64,000 bases of DNA from Pseudothioclava sp033100795 (GCF_033100795.1 NZ_JAWLVI010000001.1:434001-498000); one strand, 5' to 3'; shown: positions 1 to 9,539, counted from the stretch's first letter. The notes: generated by a model from the letters alone, not told the origin. A program made the numbers and translations.

Positions 1-218
1 AAGCCAGCCTCAGTCATCAAGGGCATGTAAAGAACGCCAACGGCCTTTTGCTCAAGGTCGCGCGTGCCGGGGTATTTCGTCAGCAGGAAGTTGCGCGCCG
101 CATCGACGCGCCCGTCAAGCTTGTTCGCGCCATTGCTGCCGACACCGTTGCCACAAGCCGCAAGGCCAAGCCCCGCACCGCCAAGCGCCAGAAGGGTTCG
201 TCTGGAAAAATGGGTCAT
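1..218 (-). CDS. SYLF-domain (YSC84-like) lipoprotein, 5' part only
   Basis: This is the N-terminal part of a gene that runs off the left edge of the window. The reading frame starts at ATG 218-216 and gives MTHFSRRTLLALGG..., a twin-arginine-like signal followed by a lipobox-like LAAC, so the product is probably an exported lipoprotein. The mature start (GNGVGSNGA, then a segment with YPGTRDLEQKAVGVLYMPLMTEAG) matches the usual beginning of SYLF/YSC84 lipid-binding proteins of Rhodobacteraceae, as I remember that family. Only about 72 residues are visible, so the SYLF domain itself cannot be checked. The role in the family is poorly known; membrane lipid binding is assumed. Confidence 0.7.
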   Translation of the reverse strand, partial: MTHFSRRTLLALGGAGLGLAACGNGVGSNGANKLDGRVDAARNFLLTKYPGTRDLEQKAVGVLYMPLMTEAG

Positions 219-342
219 AAGATGCTCCGCTCATATGGTCGGGCCTTATGCTGGCCCGTTTTCAGAATTTATAGGTCAAACGCCTGCGTTTGTCACTTTA
301 TCTTGTGGCTACGTCGGCGAAAAAACGCCTTTGACCGCGGGG

Positions 343-1350
343 TTACAGCCCATCCGCCCGCAAGAGCCGCGCTGCTGCGGGCGCGAAATAGCTCAGCACC
401 CCGTCGCAGCCCGCGCGGCGGAACGCCATCAGGCTTTCCAGCATCACCTTGTCGTGGTCAAGCCAGCCGTTCTGCACCGCCGCCATCAGCATCGCGTATT
501 CGCCCGACACCTGATAGGCATAGGTCGGCACGCCGAACTCGGCCTTCACCCGCGTGCAAATGTCGAGATAGGGCATACCGGGTTTCACCATGACCATATC
601 CGCGCCCTCGGTCAGGTCGCGCGCGATCAGGCGCAGCGCCTCGTTCGCGTTGGCAGGGTTCATCTGGTAGGTCTTTTTGTCGCCCTTGAGCGCGCCTGTC
701 GCCCCCACCGCATCGCGGAACGGACCATAAAAGGCCGAGGCGTATTTGGCCGCATAAGACAGGATCGTCACGTTCTGGTGGCCAGCCGCCTCCATCGCGT
801 CACGCAGCGCGCCGATCCGCCCGTCCATCATATCGGACGGCCCAAGGATGTCGGCGCCTGCCTCGGCCTGCGCCAGACCCATTTTTACAAGACATTCAAC
901 GGTTTCGTCGTTCAGGATAATCCCGTCACGCACCAGCCCGTCGTGGCCATTCGCGTTATAGGGATCAAGCGCGATGTCAGTCATGATCGCGACCTCGGGG
1001 GTGCGTTCCTTGATCGCGCGGATCACCTTGTTGGTGAAATTCTCGGGGTCCCAGGCGGCCTCGCAGCTTTCGGTTTTGACCGCCGGATCGGTGTAGGGAA
1101 ACAGGCAGATCGCGGGAATACCCAGCTCGGCGGCCTCTTCCGCTGCCCGAAGTGCGCCGTCAAAATCGCGCCGCACCACGCCCGGCATCGAAGACACCTC
1201 GACATTCGCGCCCGCAACATCGGTCACGAAAATCGGCCAGATAAGGTCTTTGGTGCTAAGGCGATGTTCCTGCGCCAGATCTCGCAACGCGGCCGACGAG
1301 CGCATACGGCGCATACGGGTGCGGGGGAAGGGGGGCAGGATCGGGGTCAT
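343..1350 (-). CDS. hemB: Delta-aminolevulinic acid dehydratase (porphobilinogen synthase)
   Basis: HemB condenses two 5-aminolevulinate molecules to porphobilinogen in the cytoplasm, the first common step of heme, bacteriochlorophyll and cobalamin synthesis. The 335-residue product has the family's length. Both Schiff-base lysine regions are visible: SYAAKYASAFYGPFRD and MVKPGMPYLDI. The metal loop reads DIALDPYNANGHDG, where zinc enzymes carry three cysteines; Asp/Ala replacements mark the magnesium-type subgroup typical of alphaproteobacteria. I chose ATG 1350 because AAAGGAGA precedes it and MTPILPPFPRTRMRR is a normal HemB start; the open frame continues upstream without homology. It is transcribed away from the membrane-protein gene at 1484. 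Confidence 0.97.
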   Translation of the reverse strand: MTPILPPFPRTRMRRMRSSAALRDLAQEHRLSTKDLIWPIFVTDVAGANVEVSSMPGVVRRDFDGALRAAEEAAELGIPAICLFPYTDPAVKTESCEAAWDPENFTNKVIRAIKERTPEVAIMTDIALDPYNANGHDGLVRDGIILNDETVECLVKMGLAQAEAGADILGPSDMMDGRIGALRDAMEAAGHQNVTILSYAAKYASAFYGPFRDAVGATGALKGDKKTYQMNPANANEALRLIARDLTEGADMVMVKPGMPYLDICTRVKAEFGVPTYAYQVSGEYAMLMAAVQNGWLDHDKVMLESLMAFRRAGCDGVLSYFAPAAARLLRADGL

Positions 1351-1483
1351 GGCGGTCTCCTTTAGGCTTGTCCTTTCGGTGCCACGGATCGCGCGCTGCT
1401 TCAAGTAGCAGCTTGCCCTCAAAGTGGCTTGCAACGCGGGCGCGAACGGGCGAAACCCTATGGAAACGATCCGCGGGGGCAAC

Positions 1484-2014
1484 GTGAGCATCTTCAACAC
1501 CATCCTTGACCTGATCGCGATGCGGTCTTTTTCAAACCTGTGGTATTGGATCGCTCTGGCGGTGACGTGGTCCTCGGCCTCGCATTGGGTGCTGGGAATT
1601 CCCTTCGACATGGTGTTGCGCGCAAACCGCAAAGGCGGGCAAGCAGAGGCCGACCTTTTGGCGCTGACGCGGATCAATGTCGCGCGGCTGATGACGATTG
1701 TGCGCGAAGCGGGGCTGGTGCTGGCGATCATGGTGCCCGCGCTGCATAGCTTTCTGCTGATTACCGGCTTTTTCTATGGCTCGGAGCTGGCGCAGGCGGT
1801 GTTTCTGATCCTGTTTCCGCTGACGCTTGTCTGGGCGCTCGGGTTGCGGCGCGCGGCTTTTCTGGAGCAGGCGTTGCGTGACGAGGTGCCGGTCGGGTTT
1901 ATCATCGCGCAACTGACCAAGCATCGCATCACCGTGCAGGCGATCGGCATTCTTGCGATCACGCTGGCGGCCTTCTGGGGGATGTATATGAACCTGCGGT
2001 ATTCTGTGCTCTGA
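1484..2014 (+). CDS. Conserved four-helix membrane protein, Rhodobacteraceae type
   Basis: A 176-residue integral membrane protein with about four hydrophobic segments and a hydrophilic loop between the first and second. The opening, ..LIAMRSFSNLWYWIALAV.W...SHWVLGIP, is a conserved signature in Rhodobacteraceae proteins that databases often label component of SufBCD complex. That name has no visible support: no SufB, SufC or SufD sequence motif is present and no suf gene lies nearby. I prefer the GTG at 1484, which gives the same N-terminal length as relatives I remember; ATG 1460 would add eight residues. The function is unknown. It ends 38 bp before mfd and may be cotranscribed with it. 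Confidence 0.75.
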   Translation: MSIFNTILDLIAMRSFSNLWYWIALAVTWSSASHWVLGIPFDMVLRANRKGGQAEADLLALTRINVARLMTIVREAGLVLAIMVPALHSFLLITGFFYGSELAQAVFLILFPLTLVWALGLRRAAFLEQALRDEVPVGFIIAQLTKHRITVQAIGILAITLAAFWGMYMNLRYSVL

Positions 2015-2052
2015 CGCTTGACACCGGCGCGCGCTTCGATACCTCGGGTGCC

Positions 2053-5000
2053 ATGGAACATTATCTGCTCTCGGGTGCCCCGGAAGGGTTTGACGCGCGT
2101 CTTTTGGCGAAGGAACTTGCCAAGGGACAGCCGGTTATTCATGTCGCGCGCGATGATCGCCGGCTTGAGGCGATGCGGGCGGCACTTGGGTTTTTCGCGC
2201 CCGAGGCGGTGGTTCTGTCTTTTCCGGCGTGGGATTGTCTGCCCTATGACCGCGTTTCGCCGAACGCCGATATTTCCGCCACGCGGATGGCGACGCTGGC
2301 CGCGCTTCAGGGCGGTATTCCGGGGCCGGTGGTTATTCTGACGACGCTTGCGGCTGCGATGCAGCGGGTGCCCGCGCGCGAGGTTCTGGCGCGGTCTTCG
2401 TTTTCGGCGCGCGTGAGCGGGCGGATCGACGAGGCAAAGCTGCGCGATTTTCTGGTGCGGATGGGCTTTTCGATGGCCTCAACGGTGTCCGAGCCGGGCG
2501 ATTACGCAATCCGTGGCGGCATCATCGACATCTATCCGCCGGGTGAGGGCGGGCCGGTGCGGCTTGACCTGTTTGGCGATGTGCTGGACGGGGCGCGCCG
2601 CTTTGATCCGGTGACGCAGCGCACGACCGAAAAGCTTAAGGCGATCGAGCTGGCGCCCGTGTCCGAGGTCATTCTGGATGATGCCTCGATCACGCGCTTC
2701 CGGCAGAATTACCGCGTCGAGTTTGGTGCGGGCGGGGCCGAGGACCCGCTTTACGAGGCGGTCTCGGCGGGGCGTAAGCACGCCGGGATGGAACACTGGC
2801 TGGGTTACTTCCACGAGCGGCTGGAGACCCTGTTCGACTATCTCCCCGATGCCAGCGTGATGCTGGACGACCAGATCGAGACGCAGCGGGATGCGCGGTG
2901 GGTTTCGATTGCTGATCAATACGATACCCGACTTGAGGCGATGAAACGCCGCGACCGCGTGGACAGCGTTTATAAACCTGCCGCGCCCGATCTGCTGTAT
3001 CTGGATGAGGCCGCGTGGAAGGCAGTTCTGGCGCCCAAACGCGTGGTGCGGTTTCAGGTGCTCAATGCGCCACCCGGACCGAATGTTCTGGATGCCAGCG
3101 GGCGTTTGGGGCGCAATTTCGCGCCCGAGCGCAAAGTCGAAGATGTCAGCCTTTTCAGCGCTTTGAAGGATCATATTCAAGCGCGTCAGGCGGTTGGGCC
3201 TGTGGTTGTGGCCTCGTGGTCCGAAGGCGCGCGCGAGCGCCTTAAGGGGCTGCTAGAGGACGAAGGGCTGGACGGTGCCACCCAGATCCGAGATGCGCGC
3301 GACATCAAGCCGGGGGTCAATCTGGCAATCTGGGCGCTGGATCAGGGCTTCGAGGTGGCGGGCAAAGAACCGCTCACCGTGATCTCGGAACAGGACGTTC
3401 TGGGCGAACGGCTCGTGTCGCGCCCGCGCAAAAAGCGCAAGGCCGACAATTTCCTGACAGAGCATACCACGCTTAGCCCCGGTGATCTGGTGGTTCATGT
3501 CGATCACGGTGTCGGGCGCTATACGGGGCTGGAAACCATCACCGCGCTTGGCGCGCCGCATGATTGCGTCGCACTGGAATATGCGGGCGGGGACAGGCTT
3601 TATCTGCCGGTCGAGAATATCGAACTGCTCTCACGCTACGGCCATGACGAGGGGCTTCTGGACAAGCTCGGCGGCGGCGCGTGGCAGGCCAAGAAGGCCA
3701 AGCTGAAAGAGCGGATCCGCCAGATTGCCGATAAGCTGATGCGGATCGCGGCCGAGCGCCACCTGCGCAGCGCGTCCATTCTGGAGGCGCCGCATCACGA
3801 ATGGGAGGCCTTTGCCGCGCGTTTCCCCTATACCGAGACCGACGACCAGATGACCGCGATCGAGGACGTTGTGAACGACCTTTCGTCCGGCACGCCGATG
3901 GACCGTCTGGTGGTGGGCGATGTGGGCTTTGGCAAGACCGAGGTCGCGATGCGCGCGGCCTTTGTTGCCGCGACAGCGGGGATGCAGGTCGCCGTGATTG
4001 CGCCCACGACGCTGCTTGCGCGCCAGCATTACAAGACCTTCGCCGAACGTTTCCGGGGAACGGCGATCAACGTGCGGCCCCTGTCGCGCTTTGTCTCGGC
4101 CAAGGAGGCCGCAAAGACCCGCGAGGGGCTTGCCGATGGCACGGTCGATGTTGTGATCGGCACCCATGCGGTGCTGGCGAAGGCAGTGAAATTCGCCAAT
4201 CTCGGGCTTTTGGTGATTGATGAGGAACAGCATTTCGGCGTGAACCACAAAGAGCGGCTGAAAGAGATGCGCTCGGAAATCCATGTGCTGACGCTGACCG
4301 CGACGCCGATCCCGCGCACCTTGCAGCTGTCGCTGACGGGGGTGCGGGATCTCTCGATCATCGGCACACCGCCGGTGGACCGTCTGGCGATCCGCACCTA
4401 TGTCTCCGAGTTCGATGCCGTCACCGTGCGCGAGGCGCTGTTGCGCGAACATTATCGCGGTGGCCAGAGCTTCTACGTTGTGCCGCGCATCAAGGATCTG
4501 CCCGAGGTCGAGGAGTTCCTGAAAACCCATGTCCCGGAAGTCAGCTATCTGGTGGCGCACGGGCAGATGGCGGCGGGCGATCTGGATGACCGGATGAATG
4601 CGTTTTACGATGGGAAATATGACGTGCTTTTGGCCACGACCATCGTTGAAAGCGGGCTGGATATTCCGACCGCGAACACGATGGTTATCCACCGCGCCGA
4701 TATGTTTGGCCTGTCGCAGCTATACCAGATCCGCGGGCGCGTGGGGCGGTCGAAAGCGCGGGCCTATTGCTATTTGACGACCAAGCCGCGCCTGCCGTTG
4801 ACGCCGCAAGCAACCAAGCGTCTACGGCTCTTGGGCAGCCTCGACAGCCTTGGTGCGGGCTTTAACCTCGCCTCGCAAGACCTTGATCTTAGGGGCGCAG
4901 GCAACCTTTTGGGTGAAGAGCAGTCCGGCCATATCAAAGAGGTCGGCTACGAGCTTTACCAGTCGATGCTGGAAGAGACGATTGCCAAGCTGAAGTCGGG

Positions 5001-5484
5001 CGAGTTGGGCGAGGTCGAAAGCGATGGCCAATGGGCGCCGCAGATCAATCTGGGCGTGCCGGTGATGATCCCCGAAAACTATGTGCCGGATCTGGATGTG
5101 CGACTGGGGCTGTATCGGCGCCTGTCGGGTCTATCGAAAAAGGTCGAGTTCGAAGGCTTTGCCGCCGAACTGATCGACCGCTTCGGCCCGCTGCCGAAAG
5201 AGGTCAACACGCTCTTGCTGGTCGTTCGGATCAAGGCGATGTGCAAACGCGCCCATATCGCGCGAATGGATGCGGGGCCGAAAGGCTGCACGGTGCAGTT
5301 CCACAAAGACAAATTCCCGAACCCCGAAGGGCTGGTCGAATTCCTCACCGCCGAGCGCGGGTTGGCCAAGATCACCGGCAACAAAGTCTCGATCCGCCGC
5401 GACTGGACGAAAGATGCGGACAAGATCAAAGGCGCGTTTTCGATTGCCCGCGATCTGGCGGCGCAGGTGGCGAAGGTTTCTTAA
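2053..5484 (+). CDS. mfd: Transcription-repair coupling factor
   Basis: Mfd removes RNA polymerase stalled at DNA lesions and recruits UvrA for nucleotide excision repair. The 1143-residue protein is full length. In order: a UvrB-like N-terminal region (FPAWDCLPYDRVSP, residues 55-70, and YAIRGGIIDIYPPG near 150), the RNA polymerase-interacting CarD-like domain starting around 475 (LSPGDLVVHVDHGVGRYTGLE), then the RecG-like helicase motor with Walker A GDVGFGKT near 625, DEEQ box near 722, and TATPIPRTLQLSL. The C-terminal region resembles the TRCF regulatory domain. The stop codon overlaps the stop of the convergent exporter gene by four bases (5481-5484), so no terminator fits between them. 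Confidence 0.97.
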   Translation: MEHYLLSGAPEGFDARLLAKELAKGQPVIHVARDDRRLEAMRAALGFFAPEAVVLSFPAWDCLPYDRVSPNADISATRMATLAALQGGIPGPVVILTTLAAAMQRVPAREVLARSSFSARVSGRIDEAKLRDFLVRMGFSMASTVSEPGDYAIRGGIIDIYPPGEGGPVRLDLFGDVLDGARRFDPVTQRTTEKLKAIELAPVSEVILDDASITRFRQNYRVEFGAGGAEDPLYEAVSAGRKHAGMEHWLGYFHERLETLFDYLPDASVMLDDQIETQRDARWVSIADQYDTRLEAMKRRDRVDSVYKPAAPDLLYLDEAAWKAVLAPKRVVRFQVLNAPPGPNVLDASGRLGRNFAPERKVEDVSLFSALKDHIQARQAVGPVVVASWSEGARERLKGLLEDEGLDGATQIRDARDIKPGVNLAIWALDQGFEVAGKEPLTVISEQDVLGERLVSRPRKKRKADNFLTEHTTLSPGDLVVHVDHGVGRYTGLETITALGAPHDCVALEYAGGDRLYLPVENIELLSRYGHDEGLLDKLGGGAWQAKKAKLKERIRQIADKLMRIAAERHLRSASILEAPHHEWEAFAARFPYTETDDQMTAIEDVVNDLSSGTPMDRLVVGDVGFGKTEVAMRAAFVAATAGMQVAVIAPTTLLARQHYKTFAERFRGTAINVRPLSRFVSAKEAAKTREGLADGTVDVVIGTHAVLAKAVKFANLGLLVIDEEQHFGVNHKERLKEMRSEIHVLTLTATPIPRTLQLSLTGVRDLSIIGTPPVDRLAIRTYVSEFDAVTVREALLREHYRGGQSFYVVPRIKDLPEVEEFLKTHVPEVSYLVAHGQMAAGDLDDRMNAFYDGKYDVLLATTIVESGLDIPTANTMVIHRADMFGLSQLYQIRGRVGRSKARAYCYLTTKPRLPLTPQATKRLRLLGSLDSLGAGFNLASQDLDLRGAGNLLGEEQSGHIKEVGYELYQSMLEETIAKLKSGELGEVESDGQWAPQINLGVPVMIPENYVPDLDVRLGLYRRLSGLSKKVEFEGFAAELIDRFGPLPKEVNTLLLVVRIKAMCKRAHIARMDAGPKGCTVQFHKDKFPNPEGLVEFLTAERGLAKITGNKVSIRRDWTKDADKIKGAFSIARDLAAQVAKVS

Positions 5485-6710
5485 GGCGCCACGCGCTTCA
5501 TCAGGAGCCATGCCGACCCCGAACACAGGAATGTCGCCGCCACCAGCGGGCGGGCGGTGCCGTCGAACATCAAGCCAACGGGGCCAGCGATCAGCACCGC
5601 GCAAAGAGTTGAAATCGCCGTAATAACCGAGGCCGCGATGCCCGCGATGTGGCCCATCTTCTCCATCGCGAGCGCGTTGATATTGCCGAAGGTGACGCCC
5701 GCCATAAAGAACACGCTCACCGCCCAAGCCCAGACAAAGATAAAGCCTTCGGGTCCCTCGCTTAAGCCCGAAAACGCCAGAATGCCCATAAACCCCGAGG
5801 CGATAATCTGCATCAGATACGACCCCGAAGCGATCTTGCGCATCCCGAGGCTCATCACGAATTTCGCGTTGAAAATGGTGCCAGTGCCCGCGACAAGCGC
5901 CATTGCGGCAAACCAGAGCGCGAATGTGTCGGTCACGCCATGCGCGGCGAAAAGCTGCTGCGAGGACGAGATCATCGCGAACATCTGTCCGAAGCCAAGG
6001 GACAGAACCACAACGTAAATCCGCACATCACGGTGCGAGAGGATTTCCTTGATCGCGCTCCAGAGCGTCGCCAGATGCAGCGGGCGGCGACGCTCGGGGG
6101 GCAGGGTCTCGGGCTGGCGGATCATCAGCCACCCCGCGCCGATCAGCCCGAAAACCGCAAACGACCAGAACACCCCGCGCCAGCCCGCAAACGAAATCAC
6201 CAGCGCCCCGATCGAAGGCGCCACCGCCGGCACAAGAATAAACAGCATCATGATGAACGAGGTAACGCGGGCCATCTCTCGCCCCGCGTAAAGGTCACGC
6301 ACCAGCGCCATCGAGACAATCCGCGCAGCCGAGGCGCCAAGTCCCTGAACCACGCGCGCAACCAGCAACGCCTCAAGGCTTTGCGCCTGAGCAGCCAGCA
6401 TGGCTCCGACAAGATAAACCGCCGTTCCAGCCAAAATCACCCGCTTGCGCCCGAACGCATCCGACAGCGGCCCGACGAAAAACGTCCCCGCCCCGAGGCC
6501 CAGCATGAACGCCGTCAACACAAGCTGCGCGCGGTTCGGATCATCCAGCGCGAATGTCGCCGCGATCTGTGGGAAGGCGGGCAGCATCGCGTCGATCGAA
6601 TAGGCAACCGTCGCCATCAAAAGTGCAAGCATGACGGTAAATTCGGTGCGGGAGAGGCGCCGCTCGGGTGCTTGAGCTTGGGTATCTTTCACGGGGGGAC
6701 TACTTTTCAT
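5481..6710 (-). CDS. MFS drug-resistance transporter, Bcr/CflA family
   Basis: A 409-residue major facilitator protein with about twelve membrane segments. After a short charged N-terminus the sequence reads ALLMATVAYSIDAMLPAFPQIA, typical of the Bcr/CflA drug:H+ antiporters (DHA1 family), and the loop between helices 2 and 3 holds the MFS motif A version GPLSDAFGRKRVILAG. The family exports bicyclomycin, chloramphenicol, sulfonamides or small metabolites; the substrate here cannot be told from the sequence. It lies 85 bp downstream of the DsbA-like gene in the same direction. Confidence 0.9.
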   Translation of the reverse strand: MKSSPPVKDTQAQAPERRLSRTEFTVMLALLMATVAYSIDAMLPAFPQIAATFALDDPNRAQLVLTAFMLGLGAGTFFVGPLSDAFGRKRVILAGTAVYLVGAMLAAQAQSLEALLVARVVQGLGASAARIVSMALVRDLYAGREMARVTSFIMMLFILVPAVAPSIGALVISFAGWRGVFWSFAVFGLIGAGWLMIRQPETLPPERRRPLHLATLWSAIKEILSHRDVRIYVVVLSLGFGQMFAMISSSQQLFAAHGVTDTFALWFAAMALVAGTGTIFNAKFVMSLGMRKIASGSYLMQIIASGFMGILAFSGLSEGPEGFIFVWAWAVSVFFMAGVTFGNINALAMEKMGHIAGIAASVITAISTLCAVLIAGPVGLMFDGTARPLVAATFLCSGSAWLLMKRVAP

Positions 6711-6795
6711 GGACTTCCGCGCCAGATTAGACCTGTGGATATGTGAAGGCCAGCACCCCGAAAGCGCAGTGCTCTGTGCAAATTTGCGCGGGTGT

Positions 6796-7443
6796 CTACT
6801 GCTTCGAAAGCGAGGGCGCCACGCCTTGCAGGTCTTCGATGACCTTCAGCCACAGTTCGGCAGGCTGCGCGCCCTCGACCGCGTGCTGGTTGCCGATCAC
6901 GAAGGTCGGCACCGCCTTGATGCCGCGCTGGCGGGCGTATTGGTCGCGCGCGGTGATCTCGTCGATGTCCGAGTCCGAGGCCAAAAGCCGCTCGACCATC
7001 GCGCGCTCCATGCCGCAGCTTTGCGCGATTTCCGCCAGCACCGTTGCGTTGCCAATATCGCGGCCCTCGACCCAAAACGCACGCATGATCGCATCCACAA
7101 CCGGACCCTGACGCTCCTCCAGCCCCGCCCAATGGATCAGGCGATGCGCGTCCAGCGTATTGGGCTGGCGGAGCACACCAAGGATATTCAGCTCGACCCC
7201 TTCGGCCTTGCAGATGTCCATGATCTGCTGCGTCATCTTCACCGCACCCGCCTGACCGAATTTCGCCTCAAGGTAATCGGCACGGCTTAGCCCCGCTTTC
7301 GGCATGGTCGGGTTAAGCTGGAACGGATGCCAGACGACCGAAAACCCGTGATCGGGCCGCACCGCCATCGCGCGCTCCAGCCGCGATTTGCCAATCAGGC
7401 AAAACGGGCAAACGGGATCAGAGAAAATGTCGAGCGTTGTCAT
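6796..7443 (-). CDS. DsbA-family oxidoreductase (FrnE / HCCA isomerase-like)
   Basis: A 215-residue cytoplasmic protein of the thioredoxin-fold DsbA superfamily. The active-site motif CPFC is at residues 12-15 right after the first strand (LDIFSDPVCPFCLIGK), and a VPTF cis-proline loop follows near residue 179. The long helical insert and absence of a signal peptide fit the FrnE branch, whose members are linked to thiol-disulfide exchange under oxidative stress, or to 2-hydroxychromene-2-carboxylate isomerases. The two cysteines favour a redox role. The gene begins three bases after the stop of the acyl-CoA ligase gene, so the two are probably one operon. Confidence 0.88.
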   Translation of the reverse strand: MTTLDIFSDPVCPFCLIGKSRLERAMAVRPDHGFSVVWHPFQLNPTMPKAGLSRADYLEAKFGQAGAVKMTQQIMDICKAEGVELNILGVLRQPNTLDAHRLIHWAGLEERQGPVVDAIMRAFWVEGRDIGNATVLAEIAQSCGMERAMVERLLASDSDIDEITARDQYARQRGIKAVPTFVIGNQHAVEGAQPAELWLKVIEDLQGVAPSLSKQ

Positions 7444-7446
7444 CGG

Positions 7447-8964
7447 TCAGTCCTTGGTCTGCGGCCAGTTCTCGCGCAGCGCGCGGCGGTTGATCTTGCC
7501 ATTCGGGTTGCGCGGGATGGCGGGCACGCGGGCGTAGATCCGCGGCTGCTTGTAGCGCGCAAGGTGTTCTGTTGCAAAGGCGGCAAGCGTGTCTTGCGTG
7601 GCCTCGCCCGTGTAGGCTAGTGCGATGACTGAGGCTTCGGCAGAGACGCTGATTTCAACGGCGGCAACATCGCCCGCGTCCGCGCAACGGGTCAGCGCGG
7701 CTTCAACCTCAAGCGGCGAGACCCGAAACCCACCCGCGTTCATCATATCGTCGTCGCGCCCCAGATAGGTAATCGCGCCATCCTCGGCCATCGACACCGT
7801 GTCGCCGGTGACGAACCACTCGCCCGTAAAGCGCGCGGCGGTTTCTTCGGGCGCGCCCCAGTATTCCAGAAACAGACCGGGGTCCGAACGATGCACCGCC
7901 AGCGTGCCGGGGGCATTGGCGGCAACCACTGCGCCTGCGTCATCCAGCACTGCAATGCGGCGGCCCGCTTGCGGGTAGCCTGCTGTGCCTTCGGGGGCAG
8001 GGCGCGCGGGCGATCCCGAGATAAAGGTCGAACATTCGGACATGCCAAGCGCTTCGTAAACCTCGGTTCCGGCGGCATCGCGCCAGTGCTGGAGGGTCAG
8101 CGCAGGCATCGCCTCTCCGGCGGTCAGCCCGTGGCGGAGCTTCGGCAAATCAAGCTTCTGGTGGTGCTTCAGGATTTGCCGGTAAACCCCTGGTGCCGCT
8201 GCAAAAATCGTCGCATCAAAGCGCTTCAGAAGCAACGGGATCTGTTCCGGCAGGACACCCGCGCCGGGGATCAAGGCCGAGGCGCCCACGCTCCACGGGT
8301 CCATCAGGCCGGTTCCCAGAGTATAGGTCCAGTTAAAGGCGCCCGCGTGCAAAAGGCGGTCGGCCTCGGTCAGACCATACCAGCCCTCATGCATCATCTG
8401 GCGCGCCCAGATCGCACGGTGGGCATGGGCGACCGCGCGCGGATTTCCCGAGGTGCCGGAGGTGAAAATCAGATAACCAAGCCGGTCCGGCGCACCCATG
8501 TCGTAATCGCAAGGCGGCAGGTCTTCGAAGCCGCGTAACTCGTCTTCGGTAATGACCTGCGTCACGTTGTCGGGCAGGGCAATACCGTGCCCCGCCACCA
8601 CCAGCGCGGGCGAGACCTGCGCCGCCATCTTGGTAATCTCTTCGACGGTTAGCTGCGACGAGGTCGGCACAGGCACAAAGCCCGCTGCGATAGCCCCCAG
8701 AAACGCCACCGGAAATTCAGGCGTATTCCCCAGGCGCAGCAAAATCCGGTCCCCCGGCTGCAGCCCCAAGGCGCGAAAGCCGCTGCCCGCGCCGCGCACA
8801 GCCTTTTCCAGCCGCCCATAGGACCACCGTTCAGCCCCCGTCGGGCGCACGATTTGCAGCGCCATCTTTTCTTGCAGCCTTTCGGCATGGCGCAACACAT
8901 GCGCCGCCATGTTGAAGGCGGAGGGCGGGGCGGGGATCGGGTCAGAAATATATTCAGCGCGCAT
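7447..8964 (-). CDS. Acyl-CoA/benzoate-CoA ligase-like AMP-forming synthetase
   Basis: A 505-residue ANL-superfamily enzyme that would adenylate a carboxylic acid and transfer it to CoA. The phosphate-binding motif YLIFTSGTSGNPRAVAHAH is near residues 161-179, the A5/A7 region reads GDTVSMAEDGAITYLGRDDDMMNAGGFRVSPLEVE, and the catalytic lysine of the C-terminal lid is K490 in PNGKINRR. The early segment (NMAAHVLRHAERLQEKMALQ) and overall size resemble benzoate-CoA ligases more than acetyl-CoA synthetases, but the substrate is unassigned. It is followed at three bases by the FrnE-like gene. Confidence 0.88.
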   Translation of the reverse strand: MRAEYISDPIPAPPSAFNMAAHVLRHAERLQEKMALQIVRPTGAERWSYGRLEKAVRGAGSGFRALGLQPGDRILLRLGNTPEFPVAFLGAIAAGFVPVPTSSQLTVEEITKMAAQVSPALVVAGHGIALPDNVTQVITEDELRGFEDLPPCDYDMGAPDRLGYLIFTSGTSGNPRAVAHAHRAIWARQMMHEGWYGLTEADRLLHAGAFNWTYTLGTGLMDPWSVGASALIPGAGVLPEQIPLLLKRFDATIFAAAPGVYRQILKHHQKLDLPKLRHGLTAGEAMPALTLQHWRDAAGTEVYEALGMSECSTFISGSPARPAPEGTAGYPQAGRRIAVLDDAGAVVAANAPGTLAVHRSDPGLFLEYWGAPEETAARFTGEWFVTGDTVSMAEDGAITYLGRDDDMMNAGGFRVSPLEVEAALTRCADAGDVAAVEISVSAEASVIALAYTGEATQDTLAAFATEHLARYKQPRIYARVPAIPRNPNGKINRRALRENWPQTKD

Positions 8965-9000
8965 GAGGCTAGCTACGCCCGCTGGCGCGCGCTTTCAAGA

Positions 9001-9318
9001 CTAGGCGTCATCCCCGAAACGCGCATCGTCGGCATATTCGTCCTCGCCATCGGGAATATACTTGGCCGAATTGGTGATCGAGTGGTTGTCATGCGCGGGG
9101 TCCATCACCACATCGGCGGGCAATTCTCCCATGATCCAGTTGCGGATTTCCTCGCGCGCGTCTGCCGGAGTCTGATCGGTTATTTCGGCGATATAGGCGA
9201 TGAACGCGCGTTGCTCGCCGTCGATTTCATCCAGAGAGTCCTCGTCGGCGTCTTCCCAGCGGTCCATGATCGCTTCGTAAAAGGCGTGCCAGTTTTCCTC
9301 GATGTGATGCCATTTCAT
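9001..9318 (-). CDS. CsbD-like acidic small protein
   Basis: A 105-residue acidic protein. The start MKWHHIEENWHAFYEAIMDRW followed by DEDSLDEIDGEQ and ITDQTPADAREEIRNW copies the spacing of the CsbD/YjbJ stress-protein fold (MNWDQIEGNWKQFKGK...DDLDVIAG...). This is a remote match seen by eye. I chose ATG 9318, which has a perfect AAGGAGG seven bases upstream; the open frame extends 13 residues further without a ribosome site. The C-terminal 40 residues are unusually rich in Asp/Glu and are not part of CsbD. Function unknown; general stress response is the usual association. Confidence 0.7.
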   Translation of the reverse strand: MKWHHIEENWHAFYEAIMDRWEDADEDSLDEIDGEQRAFIAYIAEITDQTPADAREEIRNWIMGELPADVVMDPAHDNHSITNSAKYIPDGEDEYADDARFGDDA

Positions 9319-9421
9319 CTGCGCCTCCTTGCGGGGATATGCGTCCCGCAAGGTCAAGTGTGCGCCGCGACAGGGCGCTTGGCAAAGGATTTTTTCGCTA
9401 TGGTTTGCGAGGGCTTAACGC

Positions 9422-9538
9422 TTAGAACCATTCCTGCATCGTGCGCGCGCCGCCCGAGATGTCGTCACCGATCCCCGCGACCGTGTTGCAGCCCGCCAGC
9501 GCAAGGGTGAGCGCGCCAATTAGGATGAGTTTCTTCAT
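9422..9538 (-). CDS. Entericidin-like small lipoprotein
   Basis: A 38-residue peptide with a lipoprotein signal: MKKLILIGALTLALAGCNTVAGIGDDISGG. The lipobox LAGC places the lipidated cysteine at residue 17, and the mature NTVAGIGDDISGGARTM segment is the hallmark of entericidin A/B (EcnA/EcnB family). These peptides are small envelope lipoproteins linked to toxin-antidote behaviour in enterobacteria but are very common and probably structural elsewhere. GAGGAAAACTGAT precedes the ATG. The upstream peptide-binding-protein gene ends one base before this start, so the two are cotranscribed. Confidence 0.85.
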   Translation of the reverse strand: MKKLILIGALTLALAGCNTVAGIGDDISGGARTMQEWF

Positions 9539-9539
9539 A

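Noticed and set aside
240..262. CGGGCC-TTATGCT-GGCCCG hairpin followed by TTTTC
   Set aside because: It sits in the gap between hemB and the SYLF gene, where no plus-strand gene ends. Without T tract on the minus strand it is not a convincing terminator.
64..1365. Long plus-strand open frame of 433 codons over hemB
   Set aside because: It is the antisense shadow of hemB, a common effect of GC-rich third positions; no family wording and no ribosome site.
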